This document shows positions 52,399-62,312 of a stretch of DNA of 64,000 nucleotides, in pieces; positions within the stretch are counted from its first letter, which is position 1; each line of letters begins with the position of its first letter. The notes under the pieces are model-generated. The model was not told where the DNA came from, ran no database searches, and worked only from the letters and a program-made list of their open reading frames with translations. The stretch is from Clostridia bacterium (GTDB lineage Bacteria; Bacillota; Clostridia; TANB77; CAG-508): the NCBI GenBank assembly GCA_900752335.1, contig CAADUZ010000023.1, positions 39,475-103,474 on the forward strand. Reading direction: 5' to 3'. The position numbers and the translations under genes were made by a program.

Positions 52399-53833
52399 AA
52401 TACTGTCTTCCCCATACAACCATTGTTTTTGCAGGTTTTCCACAGCATACACATTTTTCTCCCAAATTTTCTTGTTGGAATGGAATGCATCTTGATTTTG
52501 CTCCTGTTAAATCATGTATTTTTTCTTCACATTCTGCATCTCCGCACCACATTGTTTTTACATATCCTTGGTTATTTTTCAAATTTTCTTCAAATTCTTC
52601 TAGGTTATGAGCTATTGTAGTTTTCTCTTTTACTCTTTCTGCACATGCATTATACATATTTTTCTGTATATCTTCTAAAATTTCTTCAAGCTTTTCGTTT
52701 AGCTCGTCTAAACTAATTTCTATTTTTTCTGAATTATCTCTTCTTACTACAACACATTTATTATTTTCTATGTCACGTGGTCCAAGTTCTATTCTAACAG
52801 GCACGCCTCTCATTTCCCAATCATTAAACTTATATCCTGGAGAGTATTGTTCTCTAGCATCTAATTCTACTCTATACTTTTCTAATAAGCTTTTATATAA
52901 TTCTTCTGCCCTTTCTTTTACACCTTCTTTATGCATAGCAACAGGAACTACAACAGCTTGGATAGGAGCTACTCTTGGTGGCAATTTTAGCCCTCTATTA
53001 TCTCCATGTGCCATAATAACTGCACCAATTAGTCTTGTGCTAATTCCCCATGAAGTTTGGTATGCATATTCTTCTTTTCCTTCTCTATTTTGGAATTTTA
53101 TATCAAATGCTTTAGTAAAGTTTTGTCCAAAATAATGTGAAGTTCCTCCTTGTAAAGCTCTTCCATCATGCATTAATGTTTCTACTGTATATGTAGCTTC
53201 TGCTCCAGCAAATTGTTCTGTTTTAGTTTTTCTTCCCTTTAGCACTGGAATTGCTAGTAAATTTTCTATAATATCAGCATATACCTCTAGCATTTCCATA
53301 GTAAAGTTTTGAGCTTCTCTTTCAGTTTCATGTATTGTATGACCCTCTTGCCATAAGAATTCCCTTGAACGCAAGAATGGTCTTGTTTCTTTTTCCCATC
53401 TTAACACATTGCACCATTGATTATATAAGAATGGTAGTTCTCTCCATGAGCTTAACCATTTTGAATACATTGTAGAAAATATTGTTTCAGAAGTTGGTCT
53501 AACACAAAGTCTTTCTTCCAATTTTTCTCCACCACCCATGGTTACCCATGCTACTTCTGGTGCAAAACCTTCTACATGGTCTTTCTCTTTTTGCAATAAA
53601 TTTTCTGGTATAAGAACTGGCATAGATAAATTCTTAACACCATGCTCTTTGAATTTTTTATCTGCATATTTTTGTATATTTTCCCATATTGCATATCCAT
53701 ATGGTCTAATTGTTATAAAGCCTTTTACTTCTGTATAATCAGCAAGTTCTGCTTTTAAAACAATATCTGTATACCACTTGGCAAAATCTTCTTCTATATT
53801 AGTTATTTCTTTTACGAATTCTTTGTCTTTCAT
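52397..53833 (-). CDS. proS: Prolyl-tRNA synthetase, archaeal/eukaryal type
   Basis: About 478 residues from ATG 53833 (GGAGG upstream). Class II motifs are seen: [20 protein letters not shown] and [20 protein letters not shown]-terminal zinc-binding domain with [10 protein letters not shown] and [10 protein letters not shown], ending in Tyr (VVWGRQY), marks the short ProS type without the bacterial editing insertion. Essential for charging tRNAPro. The ATG is two bases after the scpB stop, so translation may be coupled. Confidence 0.95.
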   Translation of the reverse strand: MKDKEFVKEITNIEEDFAKWYTDIVLKAELADYTEVKGFITIRPYGYAIWENIQKYADKKFKEHGVKNLSMPVLIPENLLQKEKDHVEGFAPEVAWVTMGGGEKLEERLCVRPTSETIFSTMYSKWLSSWRELPFLYNQWCNVLRWEKETRPFLRSREFLWQEGHTIHETEREAQNFTMEMLEVYADIIENLLAIPVLKGRKTKTEQFAGAEATYTVETLMHDGRALQGGTSHYFGQNFTKAFDIKFQNREGKEEYAYQTSWGISTRLIGAVIMAHGDNRGLKLPPRVAPIQAVVVPVAMHKEGVKERAEELYKSLLEKYRVELDAREQYSPGYKFNDWEMRGVPVRIELGPRDIENNKCVVVRRDNSEKIEISLDELNEKLEEILEDIQKNMYNACAERVKEKTTIAHNLEEFEENLKNNQGYVKTMWCGDAECEEKIHDLTGAKSRCIPFQQENLGEKCVCCGKPAKTMVVWGRQY

Positions 53834-53834
53834 A

Positions 53835-54395
53835 TTAACCTCCAATTATTTCATCTATCACTATTTGTCTATTTTCGTCTAGTTTATATTTAGGAAGTGG
53901 CGGTAATTCGCTTAAACTTGATATTCCAAACATTTTTAAAAATTCTTTTGAAGTTTTATATGTCATTGGTTTTCCTGGCGCGTCAAGTTTTCCCGCTTCT
54001 TCTATTAAATTATAGTCTAACAACTTATACATTGTACCATCAGAATTTACACCTCTAATAGTTTCTATTTCCGCTCTAGTTATACATGGGTTATACGCAA
54101 TAATAGCTAGAGTTTCCAATGCTGCATTAGACAAGTTTGGCTTACTTCTTTTATCAAAAATCGGGTAAATATATTCATAATTTTCTTTTTTAGTACATAA
54201 CTGATATGCATCTTCTATATTTACAATTTCTAGTCCTCTACCTTGCTCTTTATACTCTTCCTTTAAAGCATCTACAGCGTCAATGACTTCATCCGAACCT
54301 AGCTCTAAAGCAGACATTAATTCCGATATTTTTACTTCCCTGCCTGCTGCAAATAATATTGATTCAATTATCCCTTTTATCTTTTCTTTCTCCAT
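53835..54395 (-). CDS. scpB: Segregation and condensation protein B
   Basis: 186 residues. ScpB winged-helix pair: [20 protein letters not shown], then [20 protein letters not shown] and [34 protein letters not shown]. It partners ScpA and SMC in chromosome condensation. ScpA is not in the window. Confidence 0.95.
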   Translation of the reverse strand: MEKEKIKGIIESILFAAGREVKISELMSALELGSDEVIDAVDALKEEYKEQGRGLEIVNIEDAYQLCTKKENYEYIYPIFDKRSKPNLSNAALETLAIIAYNPCITRAEIETIRGVNSDGTMYKLLDYNLIEEAGKLDAPGKPMTYKTSKEFLKMFGISSLSELPPLPKYKLDENRQIVIDEIIGG

Positions 54396-54515
54396 CTTAC
54401 ATTCTCCTCAATATGCATTCTATTTTATCATTTATTTTGTTTATTGTAAACAGCTTGACTTTACTAAATTTAACCTTTATAATTTAATTAGAATTTTTTT
54501 GGAGGTGCAAAGCTC

Positions 54516-54785
54516 ATGTATACATATAATAAAAATGATAAAACTTATACTTTCTCTTCTGACGAATTAGATATAGACTCTATTATTGATTCTGTAAATA
54601 ACCCTGAAAATCAAGAAGAAGATTTAAATAATGAAAAATTAAATGAACATGAAAAGCCTAAAAAAATAGAAGTTATAAATGGTGGAAATGATTTAGATAT
54701 ATCTCCTGTATCTAATTATATAGAAGTAGAAAAACCTAAAAATGAAAAAAAAGAAAATATTGTTATTCCTGAAGATAACAAATAG
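54516..54785 (+). CDS. Acidic disordered hypothetical protein
   Basis: 89 residues with GGAGGTG upstream of the ATG. Starts MYTYNKNDKTYTFSSDELDI, then Asn/Glu/Lys-rich low complexity (NPENQEEDLNNEKLNEHEK). No fold evident. Followed by a strong terminator, so probably expressed. Confidence 0.6.
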   Translation: MYTYNKNDKTYTFSSDELDIDSIIDSVNNPENQEEDLNNEKLNEHEKPKKIEVINGGNDLDISPVSNYIEVEKPKNEKKENIVIPEDNK

Positions 54786-54800
54786 TAAAAGATTTCAAAT

Positions 54801-54845
54801 AAATCGTGGGCAAAAGGATTAATTCACTTTCGTCCACGATTTTTT
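54801..54845. terminator. Terminator after the 54516 gene
   Basis: AAATCGTGG / CCACGATTT stem with T6 run. Confidence 0.75.
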
Positions 54846-54878
54846 CGGAATTTTTTATGTTTTACTTTTTATTAAAAT

Positions 54879-55571
54879 TTATATAGCCTCTTTATTTTCT
54901 TCTTGGACACCATTTTCGTCCGTTTCTTTGTTAATAACTTCTAATGTCGCTACAGATACTTCATATGCTACTCTGTTTTCTATAGTGCCATCTTCATGCT
55001 TTTTCTCGTATTGTCTTGATTGAACTCTACCAACTATTTTAATTTCTGTTCCTACTGCTACAGTTTCACAGAATTTTGCGTTTCTTCCCCATGCAATACA
55101 AGGAATATAGTCTGATTTATTATATGATCTATTTACTGCAAGTAATACGTCAGCTATTTCTCTACCAAATGGTGTTTTTCTGTAGATAGGTTTTCTACAA
55201 ATATATCCATCTAAAACTACTTCGTTTGTTATAAAGTCTTTTCCTACTGGTATTTCCTCTTCTTGGTTCTCTAAAAATTCAATTGTTTTAGCAAATACTG
55301 TAAGTACTAGTCTATTTTTTTCTCCTTCATAGCTATTGTATGATCTAAATTGACCTGTTACAGATATTTTGCTTTCTAATGGTAATCCTTGTTCTGTTAT
55401 TAATCTTTCTGAAATTGTAATTGGTATGTTATCAAAATTTCCACTTAAACGTGGTACACTTAAATCAAATACATAGAACTTTTCTCCATATATTTCATGA
55501 CTTAATTTTTTCTCACTTGTTACCTTTCCCACTAGTGTAATGTGGTTATTGTCTAAATACAAAGTATTCAC
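54879..55571 (-). CDS. Two-OB-fold SSB-like protein
   Basis: 230 residues with two tandem OB-type domains: HITLVGKVTSEKKLSHEIYG to YEGEKNRLVLTVFAKTIEFL and NEVVLDGYICRKPIYRKTPF to DGTIENRVAYEVSVATLEVI. The second half matches the single-stranded DNA-binding protein family (CIAWGRNAKFCETVAVGTEI). It has no acidic DDDLPF tip at the C-terminus, unlike housekeeping SSB. A Clostridial SSB-like accessory protein. Confidence 0.85.
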   Translation of the reverse strand: MNTLYLDNNHITLVGKVTSEKKLSHEIYGEKFYVFDLSVPRLSGNFDNIPITISERLITEQGLPLESKISVTGQFRSYNSYEGEKNRLVLTVFAKTIEFLENQEEEIPVGKDFITNEVVLDGYICRKPIYRKTPFGREIADVLLAVNRSYNKSDYIPCIAWGRNAKFCETVAVGTEIKIVGRVQSRQYEKKHEDGTIENRVAYEVSVATLEVINKETDENGVQEENKEAI

Positions 55572-55731
55572 TTAAATTTCCTCCCCCATTTGTTTCTTTA
55601 TTATTTTTCTAGTAATAAATTTAAAATCGTTTTCCCTCATATTCCCTATTATACTATGTTTTTTTGGTTTTGTCTACATAAAATGTTATTTTTTTGAAAA
55701 TTTTTCAATTTTTTCATTATTTTTTGATTTT

Positions 55732-56190
55732 CTATTCATATATTTTTCTTAAAATCTCGGTAAAGATTATTGCATATTTTTCAATATTTTCCTCATTTTT
55801 TATTCTGTATTCTTCTGGTTCTATTTCTTCCCCATTTGTTTTTAAAATAACTCTCTGTAAACAAATTATTATGTTATTTTCTGTTATGCTAGATACAGTA
55901 AAAGTCGATTTATTATTAAAACCATATGTTATTATTGTAAGGCTTAAATTTTCTATTAAGCTTAAATCAAATTCTATATCAGAATTTAATATTACATATT
56001 TGGCATTTGATAATATTTTTCTAAATTCTTCGTTTTTATTTATTTTACTATCTATTACTATTGTTTCAAATCTAACATTTTTAATATTTGCAATGTTTTT
56101 ATTATTTATAAATAAAATATTTTTGTTTTCTAATTTTCGTTTTATATATGCCTCATTTTTTTGATTAGTAACTATTCCTATAAAAAACAT
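55732..56190 (-). CDS. Hypothetical 152-residue protein
   Basis: Starts MFFIGIVTNQKNEAYIKRKL; alternating beta strands and helices (NVRFETIVIDSKINKNEEFR, KYVILNSDIEFDLSLIENLS). It looks Rossmann-like and cytosolic. Terminal helix has YAIIFTEILRKIYE. I cannot name the family; seemingly a Clostridial conserved hypothetical. Confidence 0.6.
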   Translation of the reverse strand: MFFIGIVTNQKNEAYIKRKLENKNILFINNKNIANIKNVRFETIVIDSKINKNEEFRKILSNAKYVILNSDIEFDLSLIENLSLTIITYGFNNKSTFTVSSITENNIIICLQRVILKTNGEEIEPEEYRIKNEENIEKYAIIFTEILRKIYE

Positions 56191-56254
56191 TTTTTACCTC
56201 TATAATTTATTTTAATACTATTATTATTAGATATTTATTATTTATACATAAAAT

Positions 56255-56434
56255 TTATATATTATTTGTTATATTGTTGTTTGTATCGTTTGAACTTATA
56301 GCATTCGCAGCTGTACTTAAAACACTATTCTCACTACTTTCATTAAAACCTGCTGCTGCCACAAATAGAACTATTACTGTACAAATAGCTACTACATAAG
56401 AAAAAATTTTAGATTTATCAATAACAAAGAACAT
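56255..56434 (-). CDS. 59-residue membrane peptide in the sortase operon
   Basis: MFFVIDKSKIFSYVVAICTV.. one membrane helix (VVAICTVIVLFVAAAGF), then a short Ser/Asn-rich external tail. GGAGG lies five bases before the ATG. It follows the sortase gene in the same direction by 74 bases. No family recognised. Confidence 0.6.
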   Translation of the reverse strand: MFFVIDKSKIFSYVVAICTVIVLFVAAAGFNESSENSVLSTAANAISSNDTNNNITNNI

Positions 56435-56508
56435 GTTTACCTCCTACAATATGTTAATATGATTATATGCTAATATTTTTAATATATTCTTTTTTATCCC
56501 AAATTTTA

Positions 56509-57141
56509 TTAATCATATAACTCTATTGCTTTTACAATAACTCTTTTAGAAGCGCCTAGATTACAAGTAATTAAAGTTATTTCTCTTTCTCTATTTGTAT
56601 TTTGAGATAAACAACTAGTATCTTCTGGTAGCACTCTTTCTATTTCGTAGACCTTGTACGTTACCTTTCTATTATACGTATCTGTAATGTTTACCTCATC
56701 TCCTACGTCTAATGAAGAAATCCAGCCAAATGTATCTCCATAGTTATGCCCTGCAATACATAAATTACCTGTCTTATTAATCTCTGGTCCACATACTTTT
56801 GTAACGCCCAGTTCCAATGATTCTGTGGTTGTTTTATCTAGTATATATTGCTCTATATTTATTTTTGGAATATCTATTTTTCCTATAACTTTAAAACCTT
56901 CTATATCTTCTGGCATGTTTTCATATTCTTTTAAATTTAGCACCTCTCTTGCTTCTGCAATTTCTTCCTCTCCTAATATATTTATTTCTACATTTTTTGA
57001 ATTATTAACCTTACCTGTATTTACAATACTACTTGCATTTAATATTTTTTTACTCTCCAATTTACCAATAAACATTAATGCTATCATAAGCACTAAAAAT
57101 ATACTTATTAAAATTAAAAGTCTTTCTTTCTTAATGCTCAC
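56509..57141 (-). CDS. Sortase, class D-like
   Basis: 210 residues. N-terminal membrane helix; catalytic His in CIAGHNYGDTFGW, Cys in ITLITCNLGASKRVIV, and the following Arg. The substrate, LPQTG protein 57217-57813, lies just upstream. Second sortase module in the window. Confidence 0.88.
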   Translation of the reverse strand: MSIKKERLLILISIFLVLMIALMFIGKLESKKILNASSIVNTGKVNNSKNVEINILGEEEIAEAREVLNLKEYENMPEDIEGFKVIGKIDIPKINIEQYILDKTTTESLELGVTKVCGPEINKTGNLCIAGHNYGDTFGWISSLDVGDEVNITDTYNRKVTYKVYEIERVLPEDTSCLSQNTNREREITLITCNLGASKRVIVKAIELYD

Positions 57142-57216
57142 TTGACACTATCACTCACCTTTTAAAAAATAATTAGCCAAATTATATTTTTACTATAGTT
57201 TGACTAATTATTTTCT

Positions 57217-57813
57217 TTATTTATTTGCTTTAATCTTGTATGATACGAATATTACAAGAGCTGCCACTATTGCTATATACATAACATATTCCATCGTGCT
57301 ATTTCCTGTTTGAGGTAATTTTTCTACTTCATTTTCTGGCTCATTTACTTCATTAACATTAGTTGCATCCTCTAATACCTCCACAGTGAACGACTTACTT
57401 ATTATCTCCGCTTCTGATGCTTGCATATTTACTAATGTTAATTTAATTGTATACGTTCCTGCTACTGGAAATGTTGCTTTAATCGGTGTTTCATTTTCAA
57501 ATGTTCCTGCCACAGGGAAGCCTTCTGGTGGTCCCCAATACTTAATATCTACTAGGTCAAACTCTTGCTGGTTTGTGTCCGTAGCTATTAATTTAGGCGT
57601 TCCTGGCCCTTCTACGTCTACTTTTACTCTTACATTTGAATATGTTGAAGCATTTGTTCCCCTTAAAATTACACTTCCTTCTTTTGTTTCATTTACTACT
57701 ATATCTCCATCATATTTAAGTTCAAATTCTAACTCTGCTGCCGCATTAACTTGTATACTAATTACACTCAATATGAACAATATAGTTACAATAAAACAAG
57801 ATAATTTTTTCAA
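57217..57813 (-). CDS. LPQTG-anchored cell-wall protein
   Basis: 198 residues. Signal peptide (FIVTILFILSVISIQVNAAA), an Ig-like beta domain of about 120 residues, and a complete sorting signal: EKLPQTGNST, a hydrophobic helix, and KANK. Exported and anchored by the adjacent sortase. Its Ig-like domain resembles cohesin- or CNA-type folds; ligand unknown. Confidence 0.85.
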   Translation of the reverse strand: MKKLSCFIVTILFILSVISIQVNAAAELEFELKYDGDIVVNETKEGSVILRGTNASTYSNVRVKVDVEGPGTPKLIATDTNQQEFDLVDIKYWGPPEGFPVAGTFENETPIKATFPVAGTYTIKLTLVNMQASEAEIISKSFTVEVLEDATNVNEVNEPENEVEKLPQTGNSTMEYVMYIAIVAALVIFVSYKIKANK

Positions 57814-57884
57814 TATGTAATACCATCCCTTTCTTATATGATATTACATATATATTTGCTATATCTTATTTTTATTCTTTTATA

Positions 57885-58727
57885 CTAATTTATTTTTTGA
57901 ATGTTTAAATTATCCTTTTGCATCAAGCTTTTAGCAACATTTAGGAAATTACACTCTAAATCTGTTAAAAAGATTTGTGTAGTTCCTTCTTTTATACTTT
58001 CGTTTTCCGATTTATTCTTAATAATATATTCTTTTAATTCTTTTGCTACCATCTCTCCGGTGTTTATTATATCTACGCTTTTATCCAATTCTTTTTCTAT
58101 TATTTTCTTAAACAATGGATAGTGTGTACAGCCTAGTATAAGTGCATCTATATTTTTTATGTCTTTTATGTATTCATGTATTGCAAGTTTTGCAATTTCG
58201 TTATCTGTCCATCCCTCTTCTGCCATAGGAGCTAAAAGAGGACATGCTTTGTTTTGCACTTTTGCATCTGGTATAACTTTTTTAATATTTTCCTCCCAGC
58301 CATTGCTTCTTATAGTTCCAGTTGTAGCAATAACACCTATATTTTTATATTTCTTTTCATTTAGATACTCTACAGTAGGTTCTATTATCCCTATAATTGG
58401 TATATTAAAAATTCTTTTCATTTCTTCTAATGCTTGGCTTGTAGCAGTTCCACATGCAATTACTATTACTTTTACTTCTTTTTCTATTAAATTTTCTATT
58501 CTTTTTTTACAAAGTTCTATTATTGTTTTTTTAGATTTACTGCCATATGGGAAACTTGCCGTATCTCCTATGTATATATAATCTTCATTCGGAAGTAATT
58601 TTTGAAGTTCTTTTAAAACAGTAACTCCTCCTACACCCGAATCAAATATTCCTATTGGTCTATTATTCACTTTATCTTCCTCCATTTTTAATAATATATG
58701 TTTTAAGCTTTGTACATTATACTTCAT
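57885..58727 (-). CDS. murI: Glutamate racemase
   Basis: 280 residues; ATG 58685 (MEEDKVNNRPIGIFDSG) is a possible shorter start, and neither start has a strong ribosome site. Both catalytic Cys are present: VIACGTATSQ and LGCTHYPLFK. Makes D-glutamate for peptidoglycan. Length matches the family. Confidence 0.95.
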   Translation of the reverse strand: MKYNVQSLKHILLKMEEDKVNNRPIGIFDSGVGGVTVLKELQKLLPNEDYIYIGDTASFPYGSKSKKTIIELCKKRIENLIEKEVKVIVIACGTATSQALEEMKRIFNIPIIGIIEPTVEYLNEKKYKNIGVIATTGTIRSNGWEENIKKVIPDAKVQNKACPLLAPMAEEGWTDNEIAKLAIHEYIKDIKNIDALILGCTHYPLFKKIIEKELDKSVDIINTGEMVAKELKEYIIKNKSENESIKEGTTQIFLTDLECNFLNVAKSLMQKDNLNIQKIN

Positions 58728-58821
58728 ATTTAGTATTTTTTCTACATATTATTCACATTTTATATACATTTACATAATATATATTAAGCTAACTGCTTAA
58801 AAGAAAGGATGATTTATTGTT

Positions 58822-59364
58822 ATGGAATATGAAAAAAATGTATGCCCAGTTCTAGAGGTTGATGGCATTTTAGCAACAGGTAAACAATATGATTTGGATA
58901 TAACTTTGCCAGAAGATAACAGAAGTGTAATCTATGGCGTTGTAAAGGACTGCTGCCAAGAACCTGTTTGTGATGCTGTAGTAAAATTAGTAGAAGTTGT
59001 TTGTGAATGTGGCAAAGAAGAAAGACGCCCTGTTTCTCATACTTTTACAGATAAGAACGGCGAATTTGTATTTGGACCTCTTTGTTCTAATAGATTTTAT
59101 GAGATAGAGATTTGGGTAGATAAAGTAAAACATTGTAAAATATGTACAAAAGTAGAGCATGATGGAGATTGCTTAAAAGGTATAAAAATGGACTGCAAAA
59201 AGGAAAATCACATTCCTTGTCATAAAGAAGAAAAAGAATGCTGTGAAAAGAAATGCGAAGAAGAATGTTGTGATAAGAAATATGAGGAAGAGTGCGATAA
59301 AAAAGAAGATAAATGCGATAAAAAGCCAGAAAAGCCTTGCAGACCTTTTGGTAGATTATATTAA
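58822..59364 (+). CDS. Cys-rich protein with carboxypeptidase-regulatory-like domain
   Basis: 180 residues. N-terminal ATGKQYDLDITLPEDN and a transthyretin-like fold (VIYGVVKDCCQEPVCDAVVK; FTDKNGEFVFGPLCSNRFYE). The C-terminal 60 residues are a Cys/Lys/Glu-rich tail (EEKECCEKKCEEECCDKK). No signal peptide. Similar proteins occur in spore-forming Clostridia and may be spore-coat components, which fits the Cys-rich tail. AAAGGATG upstream of the ATG. Confidence 0.75.
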   Translation: MEYEKNVCPVLEVDGILATGKQYDLDITLPEDNRSVIYGVVKDCCQEPVCDAVVKLVEVVCECGKEERRPVSHTFTDKNGEFVFGPLCSNRFYEIEIWVDKVKHCKICTKVEHDGDCLKGIKMDCKKENHIPCHKEEKECCEKKCEEECCDKKYEEECDKKEDKCDKKPEKPCRPFGRLY

Positions 59365-59379
59365 GCCTTATGTAAAATA

Positions 59380-59407
59380 AAGGGACGTTAGTTCTAACGC
59401 CCTTTTA
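59380..59407. terminator. Terminator after the Cys-rich protein gene
   Basis: AAAGGGACGTTAG and CTAACGCCCTTTT stem. Confidence 0.8.
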
Positions 59408-59410
59408 TTT

Positions 59411-59557
59411 TTACATTATACCCATCTTTCTTGCAAACTGTCTGCCCATTTTTACCATCTTTTTTCTATTTGGTGCCATTGTTTCAGAACATATCATAGC
59501 AACTCCTGCTGAAATAAGGCTACCTATTACTACACCTTTTACAAATTTCATACTCAT
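59411..59557 (-). CDS. 48-residue YtxH-like membrane peptide
   Basis: MSMKFVKGVVIGSLISAGVA.. single helix, then a basic tail APNRKKMVKMGRQFARKMG. AAGGAGG precedes the ATG by seven bases. Small proteins of this pattern are frequent in Clostridia and resemble a truncated YtxH. Function unknown. Confidence 0.65.
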   Translation of the reverse strand: MSMKFVKGVVIGSLISAGVAMICSETMAPNRKKMVKMGRQFARKMGIM

Positions 59558-59574
59558 ATATTTCCTCCTTTATA

Positions 59575-59961
59575 TTATTTGGTAATATTATTCCTATTTT
59601 TTTCTTTTCTATACCTATAATACAAAGAATAAGTTTGATAAATTGCAATTATTATTAAAAATATACCAAAGCATTTCCTTAAATTTGATACCTCTAGCCT
59701 TATTGCAATATTTGCACCTATAAAAGTACCAATTAATCCCCATATGCATAGCGGAATTGCTAATTTGAATTTGATTTTTTTATTTTTTATAAAAATAATT
59801 ATAGCCGCAATAGCTGTTGGTATAAAAAATATTACATTACTGCCTTGTGCAATATTCTGACCTATGTTTAAAAACATGGTAAGGAGCAAAATTAAAATCG
59901 TTCCTCCTCCCATTCCTAGCCCTCCAACTATTCCTGCTATCAACCCTATTATATATTCCAT
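59575..59961 (-). CDS. TSUP/TauE-SafE half transporter (C-terminal-like)
   Basis: 128 residues, four helices. Contains GLGMGGGTILILLLTMFLNI, the TSUP repeat signature with the Gly-rich turn. Half the size of a classical 250-residue TauE/SafE protein. The sister half is seven bases upstream. The two probably assemble as a heterodimer exporting sulfite or organosulfonates. Confidence 0.85.
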   Translation of the reverse strand: MEYIIGLIAGIVGGLGMGGGTILILLLTMFLNIGQNIAQGSNVIFFIPTAIAAIIIFIKNKKIKFKLAIPLCIWGLIGTFIGANIAIRLEVSNLRKCFGIFLIIIAIYQTYSLYYRYRKEKNRNNITK

Positions 59962-59968
59962 ATTTTCC

Positions 59969-60310
59969 TCATATTATATTATTTATTCCGGCATATAATA
60001 AAAATAAAATAAAGAATATTTGTAGAAATTTATCTGAAATTTTATTAAGTAGTTTTCCTCCTATTATTCCGCCTATCGTTCCTCCTATTGCACATTTTAT
60101 TCCAAGTTCCCAGTTTATAAAATTTCTGCTATTGTATAAGATGGCTGTAAGCAATACCATTGGCAATATGCAAAAAAGAGAAGTAGCTCTTGCCTCTTTT
60201 TCGTCTAACTTTAACATATGCGTACATACAGGGACTAATAATAATCCTCCGCCAGATGCAAATAATCCACTAATAATTCCCACAATTATTCCTATTAGTA
60301 CTTTTTTCAT
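59969..60310 (-). CDS. TSUP/TauE-SafE half transporter (N-terminal-like)
   Basis: About 113 residues from ATG 60310, four helices, with GLFASGGGLLLVPVCTHML and EARATSLFCILPMV. Together with the next gene it makes one full TSUP unit split in two. Each half has its own start, so this is not a frameshift. Confidence 0.82.
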   Translation of the reverse strand: MKKVLIGIIVGIISGLFASGGGLLLVPVCTHMLKLDEKEARATSLFCILPMVLLTAILYNSRNFINWELGIKCAIGGTIGGIIGGKLLNKISDKFLQIFFILFLLYAGINNII

Positions 60311-60354
60311 TATATACCACACTTTCAATATTAGTATGGATATATAAATAAATT

Positions 60355-60588
60355 TTATTCTTTTTTTGCATTTTTATATCCAAGTTTGTAAAATTCTTCA
60401 AACCTGCTCTCTGCAATTTTAGTTAATATATCATCGCATTTTAACATTTGCCCAATTATTTTTTGTTTCAAATTATTATCCTCTATGTTATCTGCCTTAT
60501 CAAAAAAGTTTTGCAACTCTTTTAGGTAATTCTTATTCTTTTCTTTCCAGTCTTTATTATCTATATTTCCCTTTATATTTTTAGTCAT
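60355..60588 (-). CDS. Small helical hypothetical protein
   Basis: 77 residues, charged, helical: NKNYLKELQNFFDKADNIED and KQKIIGQMLKCDDILTKIAE. No family recognised. Divergent from the XRE gene. Confidence 0.6.
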   Translation of the reverse strand: MTKNIKGNIDNKDWKEKNKNYLKELQNFFDKADNIEDNNLKQKIIGQMLKCDDILTKIAESRFEEFYKLGYKNAKKE

Positions 60589-60757
60589 AGTATTCCTTTC
60601 TCTTTTACTTTTAGAATAGTTTTTATTACTCTTATCGTTATATTTTAGTTTGTATATGTAATTTTAATATATTGCGTGATAAAATACAAGTATATTACAA
60701 AATATGACAAAATTCGACTTTTGCATATTTATATTTATTAATGGAAGGTTGTGGCGT

Positions 60758-60985
60758 ATGATCAAGATAAAACTATCCGATTTATTAGGTAAGCATAAAA
60801 TGACCCAAGCGGCTTTGGCAAGAGCTACTAATATACGACCTGCTACAATATCAAAGATGTATTATGAAGAATCTAAACGTCTAGATATTTCACAATTAAA
60901 TCGTATTTGTAGTGTCTTTAATTGCGAAATATCCGACTTATTTGAGTATATCCCAGATGATAAAAATAGCAACATAAACCAGTAG
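60758..60985 (+). CDS. Small XRE/Cro-type regulator (intact paralogue)
   Basis: 75 residues. HTH: LSDLLGKHKMTQAALARATN, IRPATISKMYYEESKRLDIS, then LNRICSVFNCEISDLFEYIP. Same short HTH family as the recoded gene at 20055, giving an internal reference for its true length. Start chosen for the match to the family; the ribosome site is weak (GAAGGTTGTGG). Confidence 0.8.
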   Translation: MIKIKLSDLLGKHKMTQAALARATNIRPATISKMYYEESKRLDISQLNRICSVFNCEISDLFEYIPDDKNSNINQ

Positions 60986-61025
60986 TGCTTATATTTACTT
61001 ATTAGTTAGGCCTAGTTTATTATAC

Positions 61026-61057
61026 AATAACTACTAGCGTATACGCTAGTAGTTATT
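61026..61057. terminator. Palindromic terminator
   Basis: AATAACTACTAGCGT and ATACGCTAGTAGTTATT, almost perfect, ending in TTTTC. Confidence 0.75.
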
Positions 61058-61128
61058 TTCGTGTTAATCCCTATCATAGCTTTTTATATCTTCATTTTTC
61101 TCCTTTTTTCTCCATTTTACTATTATTT

Positions 61129-62259
61129 TTATTTATTAATAATTTTTTTCAGCGTATCTATTAAAAAATCCACGTCTTCTATAGTATTTTCCTTACCAAA
61201 TGATATTCTTAAAGTTCCCTCTATTAAATCCTTATCAAGCCCTATTACAGTCAATACATGCGATGGTTCTGCATTACTTGTAGAACATGCAGAGCCAGCT
61301 GATGCACAAATACCATATTTATCTAATTCAAATAATAGTTTAGTACCATTTACACCTTTAAAACTTATATTTGCATTTCCCGGTAATCTATTTACCATAT
61401 CGCCATTTACCTTTGCACCTTTTATCTCATTTGTTACTCTAGTTATATAGTAATCACGTAGCTTTTTTAATTTTTCGTTGTATGAATTATATTCATTATA
61501 TATTAACTCTATCGCTTTGCCAAGCCCCACTATTTCTGCAACATTTTCCGTACCCGCTCTTTTGCCATTTTCTTGCGCTCCACCATCTTGCAATTTAGAA
61601 AAATTTATCCCATTTTTCACATATAGCGCTCCCACTCCTTTAGGCGCATAAAATTTATGCCCAGAAAGGGATAACATATCAATATTTAGCTTTTTAACGT
61701 CTATTAACTCGTTTCCTATAGCCTGCACAGCATCAGTATGAAATACTATATTCTTTTCTTTTGCTATTTTACCTATTTGTTCTATCGGTTCAATAGTTCC
61801 AATTTCGTTATTTGCAAACATAATTGATATTAATATTGTTTTAGTATTAATGGCATTTACAAGCTCTTCTAAACTAATTCTCCCATATTCGTCCACACCT
61901 AAATATGTTACATTAAAACCTTGCTTTTCTAGAGTTTTGCAGCTATCCAATACAGCATGATGCTCTATTTTAGTAGTAATTATATGGTTTCCTCTATCTT
62001 TATTAGCATACACAAACCCTTTTATCGCTAAATTGTCACTCTCACTTCCGCACGAAGTAAAATATATCTCATTTGAATGTGCATTTAAAGCTTCAGCCAC
62101 TCTTTCTCTAGCCTTATTCATTGCCTTTCTAGCATTTCTGCCTAACGAATACATAACAGATGCATTACCATATTCCATGCCAAAATATGGCATCACCTCT
62201 TTTATTACTTCTTCTCTTACAGGCGTAGTTGCAGCATGGTCAAAATATCTAATTTTCAT
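61129..62259 (-). CDS. Cysteine desulfurase (NifS/IscS family)
   Basis: 376 residues. PLP Lys in SLSGHKFYAPKGVGALYV and catalytic Cys in ASAGSACSTSNAEPS. Start MKIRYFDHAATTPVREE is typical. Supplies sulfur for Fe-S clusters or tRNA thiolation. No iscU or mnmA in view. Confidence 0.94.
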   Translation of the reverse strand: MKIRYFDHAATTPVREEVIKEVMPYFGMEYGNASVMYSLGRNARKAMNKARERVAEALNAHSNEIYFTSCGSESDNLAIKGFVYANKDRGNHIITTKIEHHAVLDSCKTLEKQGFNVTYLGVDEYGRISLEELVNAINTKTILISIMFANNEIGTIEPIEQIGKIAKEKNIVFHTDAVQAIGNELIDVKKLNIDMLSLSGHKFYAPKGVGALYVKNGINFSKLQDGGAQENGKRAGTENVAEIVGLGKAIELIYNEYNSYNEKLKKLRDYYITRVTNEIKGAKVNGDMVNRLPGNANISFKGVNGTKLLFELDKYGICASAGSACSTSNAEPSHVLTVIGLDKDLIEGTLRISFGKENTIEDVDFLIDTLKKIINK

Positions 62260-62312
62260 TTAATACCTCTTTAAAACAAAAAAATTACATATATTTTATT
62301 ATATGTAATTTT

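Noticed and set aside
55755..55765. Plus-strand CGGTAA
   Set aside because: Antisense to the gene at 55732-56190; no plus-strand coding frame.
59575..60310. Frameshifted TauE/SafE gene
   Set aside because: Each half has its own start, stop and signature repeat, and paired half-size TSUP proteins are a known arrangement.
61026..61057. Palindrome as attachment site
   Set aside because: Position after the XRE gene and the T-run make it a simple terminator.
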